Shown here: positions 6,651 to 11,773 of the stretch, in pieces
How positions within the stretch are numbered: the stretch's first letter is position 1
How the letters are laid out: every line of letters starts with the position of its first letter
Assembly (NCBI GenBank): GCA_016780945.1
Contig: JADHKY010000029.1
Coordinates: forward strand, 1-11,773
Origin: Aquiluna sp.
GTDB lineage: Bacteria > Actinomycetota > Actinomycetes > Actinomycetales > Microbacteriaceae
Reading direction: 5' to 3'
Length of the DNA: 11,773 bases
Position numbers and translations under genes: made by a program
Notes under the pieces: generated by a model
Told to the model about the DNA's origin: nothing
What the model saw: only the letters and a program-made list of their open reading frames with translations
The model's database searches: none

Positions 6651-7943
6651 TTAGTTATCGAGCAGTTTGCGAAGGCCCTCATCAAAATCGTCGTCTGAGC
6701 GCTCTAGCCGAGCGAGCACGAGTGACGGGTTAGATATTTCCTCGACCGAGGGCAACTGGTCTGGGTGTGACCAAAGCTGGTCGCGCTTCTGCCCGCCCAG
6801 CTTGGTAACTTCCTGCCACATCGCCTTTGCCTCACGGCGCAGTCGGGGCTGCAGTTCTAGGCCCAAAAGAATTGCGAAGGTCTTCTCTGCTGCACCTTCC
6901 GTGGCACGTTTTCTGGATGCCAGCTCCACAACGCTTGAAATTGTCGGAAGCCGCTTGCCCGCTTCTTCGGCAATCGCATCGGCCCAGCCATCAATGAGAG
7001 CCAACATGGTCTCGATCCTTACCAGAGCCGTCTCCTGGTCCTCGGTCCTCTGGCTCATCATGGCGGTCGCCTCCATGACTCGATTCATGGATTCAGGATC
7101 CTGTGGATCAATTTGCTCAACCATCTCCTGAATACCCGAGATCTCGACCCTCAGTCCCGATGCGAACTCTCTCACCTGCGTGGTGATCTGATCGCGGAGC
7201 CAACGGTTTGATGCGTATAGCGAGGAGATGGCTAGCTCCCTTATCGCTAAGTAGATGACGATCTCAGACTTCGGAGTCTCAATATCTTTGATGAACTCGC
7301 CAACATTTTGAGTTATGAGCCCGGGACGAGAGCTTATGGGGATGCCTATTTCGGTTGCGGACAGCGTCTGCGTTGAGAGCTTGCCCATTGCCTGACCAAG
7401 CTGCATGGCGAAGATTGCCGCTCCCGCATTACCAATGAATTTGCTCGCTGGGCCCAAAAGGTTCGCCAGCTCCTCCGGCATGGCCTCAACAATGTTCTCG
7501 CTCAGGGCCTTTGCCATGCTGCTCGCTACCGGCTCACTGAGCTCTGCGAATAGCGGCATGGCATCTTGAACCCAAACACTTCGCCTGAGCAGCTTGGGCT
7601 GCTCGGAGGTGGAAAACTGAGTTACCTCGGAAAGCCAAAGCCGGGCAATCTCGAAGGCGTTTGAAATCTCAGTCTCTAGATTTCCTAGATTCTTGGACTC
7701 ATCCTTTTTGGCAAGTTCCATGGCCTGGTTTTCGGCCATCTTCCAGTTGATGGGTCCTTCAGAGTCGGACATTAGGTTTCTCAACTGCGAAAACATTTGA
7801 CCCATCATTGCTGGGTTGGCGCCAAGGCCGGCAACCTTAGAGAGGGCTTCAGGATCTATCTGCCCACTAGAGAGCATCTTTCGAACCATTTCCTCGAGCT
7901 CTTCTCTGCCCGAATGGTCCTTCTCTGAGTCTTCTTCGCTCAA
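6651..7943 (-). CDS. Zincin_2 (DUF2342-type) family protein, Rv3195-like, with altered metal-ligand motif
   Basis: A 430-residue protein. The frame is open back to 8255, but TTG 7943 is chosen because a GGAGG site sits six bases upstream and the longer form would run through the divergent gene's promoter and 5' end. The family is called a putative zinc metalloprotease/hydrolase and is widespread in Actinobacteria. Supporting stretches are GPINWKMA (63-70), ETMLALIDGW (311-320), RKRATEGAAEKTF (344-356), LLGLELQPRLRREA (359-372) and WSHPDQLPS (391-399). From memory the metal site of the family reads REAAH; here it is RELAI (235-239), so the His is Ile239. The EGW motif reads DGW (D318). A catalytically inactive member is therefore likely, though fold and length are preserved and no stop or frameshift interrupts it. 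It is first gene of a probable operon with the ThiF-like gene and divergent from the YlbL-like protease. Likely cytoplasmic: no signal peptide or clear membrane segment. Confidence 0.8.
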   Translation of the reverse strand: MSEEDSEKDHSGREELEEMVRKMLSSGQIDPEALSKVAGLGANPAMMGQMFSQLRNLMSDSEGPINWKMAENQAMELAKKDESKNLGNLETEISNAFEIARLWLSEVTQFSTSEQPKLLRRSVWVQDAMPLFAELSEPVASSMAKALSENIVEAMPEELANLLGPASKFIGNAGAAIFAMQLGQAMGKLSTQTLSATEIGIPISSRPGLITQNVGEFIKDIETPKSEIVIYLAIRELAISSLYASNRWLRDQITTQVREFASGLRVEISGIQEMVEQIDPQDPESMNRVMEATAMMSQRTEDQETALVRIETMLALIDGWADAIAEEAGKRLPTISSVVELASRKRATEGAAEKTFAILLGLELQPRLRREAKAMWQEVTKLGGQKRDQLWSHPDQLPSVEEISNPSLVLARLERSDDDFDEGLRKLLDN

Positions 7944-7949
7944 GTGGCA

Positions 7950-7954
7950 CCTCC
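7950..7954 (-). promoter_or_regulatory. Ribosome binding site (GGAGG) deciding the Zincin_2 start
   Basis: GGAGG on the minus strand lies six bases upstream of the TTG at 7943. It is the strongest Shine-Dalgarno match in the window and fixes the start 104 codons downstream of the first possible start codon in that frame. Confidence 0.75.
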
Positions 7955-7965
7955 AACTGCTTTTC

Positions 7966-7971
7966 ACGCTA
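7966..7971 (-). promoter_or_regulatory. Candidate -10 element (TAGCGT) for the Zincin_2-ThiF operon
   Basis: TAGCGT matches TANNNT and would start a transcript near 7959, giving a leader of about 15 bases that includes the GGAGG site. I found no convincing -35 hexamer at normal spacing. The 139-base intergenic region (7944-8082) holds this element, the direct repeat at 8047-8062 and the candidate promoter of the divergent gene; nothing else is evident in it. Confidence 0.3.
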
Positions 7972-8046
7972 TCGCGAAGACCTTCCAAACGGCTGACAAT
8001 CGTGGGGGTGAAAGGGCAGTGTTCGCCAAGGGCGTGAGGGGCCAGC

Positions 8047-8062
8047 AGGTTATTCCAAGGTT
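8047..8062 (+). repeat. Direct repeat AGGTT, 11 bases apart, upstream of the YlbL-like gene
   Basis: AGGTT occurs at 8047-8051 and 8058-8062, about one helical turn apart, directly upstream of and overlapping the spacer region of the candidate promoter at 8070. The same 5-mer forms the dyad at 3951-3964. A regulator-binding role is possible but the motif is short and common. Confidence 0.25.
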
Positions 8063-8069
8063 GATTACC

Positions 8070-8075
8070 TAGCAT
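8070..8075 (+). promoter_or_regulatory. Candidate -10 element (TAGCAT) for leaderless transcription of the YlbL-like operon
   Basis: TAGCAT ends seven bases before the ATG at 8083, the same geometry as the candidate -10 of the minus-strand gene starting at 3943. There is no usable Shine-Dalgarno sequence: GAAG at 8077-8080 is only two bases from the ATG. This favours a leaderless message. A clear -35 is not visible. Confidence 0.42.
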
Positions 8076-8082
8076 TGAAGCA

Positions 8083-9144
8083 ATGTCATTTTTCTCCTCG
8101 AGACCCAGGCCTCCCAAGGGTTCGGCTAAGTGGATTGTCCTTAGCCTTGCGGTCATCACCCTGGGCTCTATGGCCGTTCTCCCGACGGGATATGTGATCG
8201 AGCGACCGGGACAGGTTTTCAATGTCATGGGCGAGATCTCGGGCCAAAAGGTCATTAGCTCTGATGACGTGGCCGTTTACGAATCCGATTCCAGGTTCGA
8301 TGTCACCACGGTGTCTCTGCTTGGCAATCGAGAGTCAACTCCAAGCTGGGTGCAGGTTTTGTGGGCATGGGCAGACCCCGAGCAGATTGTCCTGCCACTG
8401 GATGAGGTTTACCCACCAAGCCTGACTACCGCCGAAATTAGAGCCGAGAGCTCCGCTCAGATGGAAATCTCACAGCAAGATGCCATTGCTGCAGCCCTTG
8501 CTGAGCTGGGCTACGAGATTCCACGAACCCTCTATGTTGCCTCCGTGATTGCGGATGCCCCCTCCTCTGGAATCTTGGTTGCCGGGGACTTTGTCGTTAG
8601 TGCAGGTGGCAGCGATGTTGTTTCGTTCGATGAGCTAAAGAGCCAGATTCAGCTTTCCGAGGGAGACCCAATAATCCTCGAAGTGATTCGCGATGGTCAG
8701 CCTCTGATTTTGGAGATCACTCCAGAGAAGCGCGAGACCGACTGGGTTATCGGCGCAATGGTTGGCTACACATACGACTTCCCAGTCGACATTCAGCTGC
8801 AGCTGGGTGACGTGGGTGGCCCCTCCGGCGGGCTGATGTTCACCCTGGGCATCCTCGACACCCTAAGTGAGGGTTCTATGGCCGCCGATCGTCACGTGTC
8901 GGGAACTGGAACAATCAACGCAGCCGGCGAGGTCGGGCCGATTGGCGGGGTTGGATTGAAGATGATTGCAGCTAAAAACTCTGGGGCAGACCTGTTTTTG
9001 GTGCCCAAGGGCAACTGTGAAGAGGCAATCGGGCAGATTCCCGACGGCTTGAGTGTTGTAACAGTGAGAGACTTGAGTGACGCGCTCGATGCAATCGATG
9101 CGTTGAGAGAAGGAAAACAGCTACCAAGTGTTAGCTGCAATTAA
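8083..9144 (+). CDS. ylbL: Membrane-anchored PDZ-Lon-type Ser/Lys protease, YlbL/DdcP family
   Basis: A 353-residue protein, normal length for the family. Order: short basic N-terminus, one membrane anchor (about 17-36), an extracytoplasmic spacer, a PDZ domain (about 147-215) and a Lon-type proteolytic domain (about 220-343). The catalytic Ser lies in GGPSGGLMF (S248) and the general-base Lys in GGVGLKMIAAK (K293), so the dyad is intact; the usual GPSAG is GPSGG. The ATG at 8083 is the only start that keeps the basic leader before the anchor. In Bacillus subtilis the homologue YlbL (DdcP) acts outside the membrane to remove a damage-induced cell-division inhibitor; in mycobacteria the homologue is Rv3194c, substrate not known to me. 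It is followed after 14 bases by the UPF0182 gene, forming an operon, and is divergent from the Zincin_2 gene. Protease assignment is firm; the damage-checkpoint role here is inference. Confidence 0.92.
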   Translation: MSFFSSRPRPPKGSAKWIVLSLAVITLGSMAVLPTGYVIERPGQVFNVMGEISGQKVISSDDVAVYESDSRFDVTTVSLLGNRESTPSWVQVLWAWADPEQIVLPLDEVYPPSLTTAEIRAESSAQMEISQQDAIAAALAELGYEIPRTLYVASVIADAPSSGILVAGDFVVSAGGSDVVSFDELKSQIQLSEGDPIILEVIRDGQPLILEITPEKRETDWVIGAMVGYTYDFPVDIQLQLGDVGGPSGGLMFTLGILDTLSEGSMAADRHVSGTGTINAAGEVGPIGGVGLKMIAAKNSGADLFLVPKGNCEEAIGQIPDGLSVVTVRDLSDALDAIDALREGKQLPSVSCN

Positions 9145-9146
9145 CT

Positions 9147-9153
9147 AGGAGAG
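9147..9153 (+). promoter_or_regulatory. Ribosome binding site (AGGAGAG) of the UPF0182 gene
   Basis: AGGAGAG lies five bases before the TTG at 9159 and just after the TAA (9142-9144) of the protease gene. It supports TTG as the start and translation from a shared transcript. Confidence 0.75.
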
Positions 9154-9158
9154 ATACA

Positions 9159-11773
9159 TTGGCACAAAGCACCCCTCAACAGGGACGTAAGGTCTCACCG
9201 GTATCAATCGCGTTCGGAATCCTGGCCGCGATTGTTTTTGCACTGGTGAGCGCAGCCGGCATCTACACCGATTGGCTGTGGTTCCGTCAGCTTGACTTTG
9301 AGGTTGTGTTCTTCACCCAAATAATCGCTCAGGTGGTTGCATTCCTGATCGGGTTTGTGATCATGACAGCCGTCATTGCGGTCGGTTTGATGCTTGCGTG
9401 GCGAACACGTCCTATCTATTTGAAGATGCCAGAGGAGTCTCCTTTTCAGGTCTACCAGCAGCTCCTTGAGTCACTTCGCAAGGTTGTTATGTTCGGTGTT
9501 CCAGCCCTCATCGGTCTCGGTGGTGGACTGGTTGCAGCCAGAGAGTGGCAGAGTGCCCTGCTATTTCTGAACGGCTCCGAGTTTGGTGTCCAGGACGGTC
9601 ACTTTGGCTTCGACGTTGGTTTCTTTGTCTTTGACCTGCCGTTTCTCACCTTCGTGGTCGGCTTTTTGTCGGGTGCCGTCTTCCTAGCGGCGCTAATCAA
9701 CCTTGCGGTTCACGTTGTCTACGGCGGCATTCGCTTCAGCGGTAGAGAGATCTCAGTATCCAAGCCCGCACGAGTTCAGCTTTCGATTTTGGTCGCCGTT
9801 TACCTCGTTATGCAGGGAGTTAGCCTCTGGTTCGACCAGTATTCAACGGTTGTAAACGACGGAGCTCTGTTTACCGGAGTCAACTACACCGACGCAAACG
9901 CCGTGATCCCAGGCCTTCAGATTCTTGCCTTCATATCTCTGGCTGTAGCGGCGACATTCTTGGTCACGGCTTTTCTGGCACAGTGGAGAATCTCAATCAT
10001 CGCGACCGCTCTGATGGTCGTTAGCTCGCTGGTTGTTGGCGGGCTTTACCCCTGGATTGTTCAGACGTTTATCGTGGTTCCTAATGAGCGAACCCTTGAG
10101 GCTCCTTACCTCCAAAAGAACATCGAATCCACCAGAACCGCATTCGGAATCGACAATGTTGAGGTAATCGAGTACGACGCCAAGGTTGTGGCTGAAGAGG
10201 GCGCTCTTCGTAACGATGCAAAGACAACCGCCTCCATCCGCATCATCGACCCAGCCCTGGTTAGTGATGCGTTCCGCCAGCTTGAGCAGTACCGCCAGTA
10301 CTACAGCTTCCCAAACCGCCTGCACGTTGGGCGCTATGAGATTGACGGTGAGACGCAGGACACCGTGGTTGCAGTGCGCGAGCTCAACCAGGCCGGCCTC
10401 GGCGACTCGCAGTCCTGGTATAACTCGACCATTGTCTTCACCCACGGCTTCGGCTTTGTTGCCGCTTACGGCAACAAACGTGACAGCGACGGTAAGCCGC
10501 TGTTCTTGCAGAGCGGTATCCCAACCGTAGGTTTGCTTGGGGATTTCGAGCCGAGGATTTACTTCGGCCTGAACTCACCCGAGTACTCAATCGTTGGAGC
10601 TCCCGATGGAGCAGACCCACTCGAGTTTGACTTCCCAGCCGGTGAGGATGGTGACAGGGAGACCTACACCACGTTCAACGCTGATGGCGGACCGATGATT
10701 GGTGATCTCTTCACTCGTATTGCCTACGCACTTCGCTTCCAGAGCGAGCAGATTCTGCTCTCCGATGCCATCAACGCTGATTCGCAGATTCTCTACAACC
10801 GAGACCCTGCAGACAGGATCAAAGAGGTTGCTCCTTATCTGACCGTTGACACTGAGGTTTACCCCGCAATTGTTGACGGACGCATCAAGTGGATCGTTGA
10901 TGGTTACACCACCTCAACCGACTTCCCATACTCAAACCTCGAGCCTTTCAACCTCGCAATCCTTGACACCGCAAGCGAGACCTTCAACCGCGATGTGTCT
11001 GAGGTGAACTACATCCGCAACTCGGTGAAGGCCACCGTTGATGCCTATGACGGCTCGGTCGATCTCTACCAGTGGGACGAGAACGACCCAATTCTGAATG
11101 CGTGGATGGGCATCTACCCAAATACGGTTCAGCCACTGAGCGCGATGAGTGAGGATCTGCTGAGCCACGTCCGCTACCCAGCTGACCTGTTCAAGATGCA
11201 GAGATCTGTTCTTGGTCGCTACCACGTAACCGAGGCTGGCGCTTTCTACTCTCAGCAGGACGCTTGGATGACGCCGAATGACCCAGTAGAGGGCACCGGA
11301 CTTGGCAGCCTGCAGCCTCCCTACTACCTAACCCTTCAGACTCCGGGTGATGATGAGAGTGCATTCTCGCTCTACTCAACCTTCATCCCCCAGTCCACCG
11401 GCGAGACCACCAGAAACGTGCTCACCGGTTACCTCATCGCAAATGCCGAGGCGGGCGGAGAGGCCGGCAAAGTCAACGACGAATACGGAAAGCTGACGCT
11501 GTTGAATTTGCCGAGGGAGACGATTGTCCCCGGCCCGGGCCAGGTGCAGAACAACTTCAACGCCGATAGCGATGTCTCATCGCTACTAAACATCCTGCGA
11601 CAGGGTTCGACCAGGGTGCTGAACGGAAACCTCTTGACCCTTCCTGTTGGTGGAGGCCTGCTCTACGTCCAGCCTGTCTATATCGAGTCAACCGGTGAGA
11701 CCAGCTACCCACTGCTTCAGAAGATTCTGGTGGCATTCGGTGATCAGATTGCCTTCGAGGACACTCTCGAGCT
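9159..11773 (+). CDS. UPF0182 family membrane protein, 3' partial
   Basis: The frame opens with TTG 9159 behind a good ribosome binding site and runs without a stop to the window end, 871 complete codons. Family members are roughly 950-1000 residues, so about 100 are missing. The N-terminal part holds seven predicted membrane helices (about 15-36, 50-80, 107-127, 160-187, 204-225, 250-273, 277-302), including the family-typical IYTDWLWFRQLDF segment (35-47). A large region from about residue 305 follows, probably outside the cell. Conserved family stretches include GPGQVQNNFNAD (about 792-803) and the GNLLTLPVGGGLLYVQPVYI segment (about 822-841). Mycobacterial Rv3193c is the likely counterpart and is also next to the PDZ-Lon protease gene. 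Molecular function is unknown; the conserved pairing suggests that the protease and this protein work in the same envelope process, which is an inference. Confidence 0.92.
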   Translation, partial: MAQSTPQQGRKVSPVSIAFGILAAIVFALVSAAGIYTDWLWFRQLDFEVVFFTQIIAQVVAFLIGFVIMTAVIAVGLMLAWRTRPIYLKMPEESPFQVYQQLLESLRKVVMFGVPALIGLGGGLVAAREWQSALLFLNGSEFGVQDGHFGFDVGFFVFDLPFLTFVVGFLSGAVFLAALINLAVHVVYGGIRFSGREISVSKPARVQLSILVAVYLVMQGVSLWFDQYSTVVNDGALFTGVNYTDANAVIPGLQILAFISLAVAATFLVTAFLAQWRISIIATALMVVSSLVVGGLYPWIVQTFIVVPNERTLEAPYLQKNIESTRTAFGIDNVEVIEYDAKVVAEEGALRNDAKTTASIRIIDPALVSDAFRQLEQYRQYYSFPNRLHVGRYEIDGETQDTVVAVRELNQAGLGDSQSWYNSTIVFTHGFGFVAAYGNKRDSDGKPLFLQSGIPTVGLLGDFEPRIYFGLNSPEYSIVGAPDGADPLEFDFPAGEDGDRETYTTFNADGGPMIGDLFTRIAYALRFQSEQILLSDAINADSQILYNRDPADRIKEVAPYLTVDTEVYPAIVDGRIKWIVDGYTTSTDFPYSNLEPFNLAILDTASETFNRDVSEVNYIRNSVKATVDAYDGSVDLYQWDENDPILNAWMGIYPNTVQPLSAMSEDLLSHVRYPADLFKMQRSVLGRYHVTEAGAFYSQQDAWMTPNDPVEGTGLGSLQPPYYLTLQTPGDDESAFSLYSTFIPQSTGETTRNVLTGYLIANAEAGGEAGKVNDEYGKLTLLNLPRETIVPGPGQVQNNFNADSDVSSLLNILRQGSTRVLNGNLLTLPVGGGLLYVQPVYIESTGETSYPLLQKILVAFGDQIAFEDTLE

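Noticed and set aside
6600..6653. Possible readthrough fusion: the Zincin_2 TAA is in frame with the ThiF-like gene, with no other stop in the gap
   Set aside because: There is a one-in-three chance of a shared frame, no readthrough signal is seen, and the two proteins are separate genes in other actinobacteria.
6667..7131. 154-codon open frame on the plus strand, Ser/Arg-rich
   Set aside because: Antisense to the well-supported Zincin_2 gene; its composition is typical of a complementary-strand shadow.
7944..8255. Extension of the Zincin_2 frame upstream to 8255
   Set aside because: It would overlap the YlbL-like gene start and both promoters, has no family resemblance, and a strong GGAGG-TTG start exists at 7943.
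9993..10445. 150-codon open frame on the minus strand within the UPF0182 gene
   Set aside because: Lies fully inside a long conserved coding region with no independent support.

Overview
The window looks like chromosomal DNA of an actinobacterium with a compact, moderate-GC genome, most likely a freshwater/Luna-type Microbacteriaceae. This rests on gene content and order, near-absent spacers, and start codons that are mostly GTG or TTG. The gene order resembles, from memory, the Mycobacterium tuberculosis segment adnB (Rv3201c) to the UPF0182 gene (Rv3193c). Several genes found between these landmarks in mycobacteria are absent here. Lineage is an inference; no rRNA or other marker is present.

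Layout: (1) 1-2871 (+), a 5'-truncated AdnB-type helicase-nuclease with intact helicase motifs II-VI and a C-terminal PD-(D/E)XK nuclease. (2) 2849-3943 (-), a phosphotransferase-fold protein whose catalytic loop has lost its Asp, ending in one hydrophobic segment and an acidic repeated tail; it overlaps the helicase tail to tail by 23 bases. (3) 3944-4009, a 66-base divergent promoter region. (4) 4010-5632 (+), a short UvrD2-like helicase without the C-terminal HRDC/tetracysteine part. (5) 5598-6599 (-), a ThiF/E1-like Rossmann protein overlapping the previous gene by 35 bases. (6) 6651-7943 (-), a Zincin_2 (DUF2342-type) protein with the expected zinc-ligand His replaced. (7) 7944-8082, a second divergent promoter region. 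(8) 8083-9144 (+), a membrane-anchored PDZ-Lon-type Ser/Lys protease of the YlbL/DdcP family. (9) 9159-11773 (+), a UPF0182 membrane protein cut off by the window end.

Functionally, the plus-strand genes are two DNA-repair helicases followed by an envelope protease/membrane-protein pair in an operon. The minus-strand genes are the phosphotransferase-like gene alone and the Zincin_2-ThiF pair in an operon. All three minus-strand proteins keep recognisable folds but show changed residues at expected active-site positions. Together with the tail-to-tail overlaps, that is the most unusual aspect of the window. I saw no rRNA, tRNA, CRISPR array, insertion sequence, riboswitch or convincing intrinsic terminator, and no sharp composition change that would suggest recent transfer.
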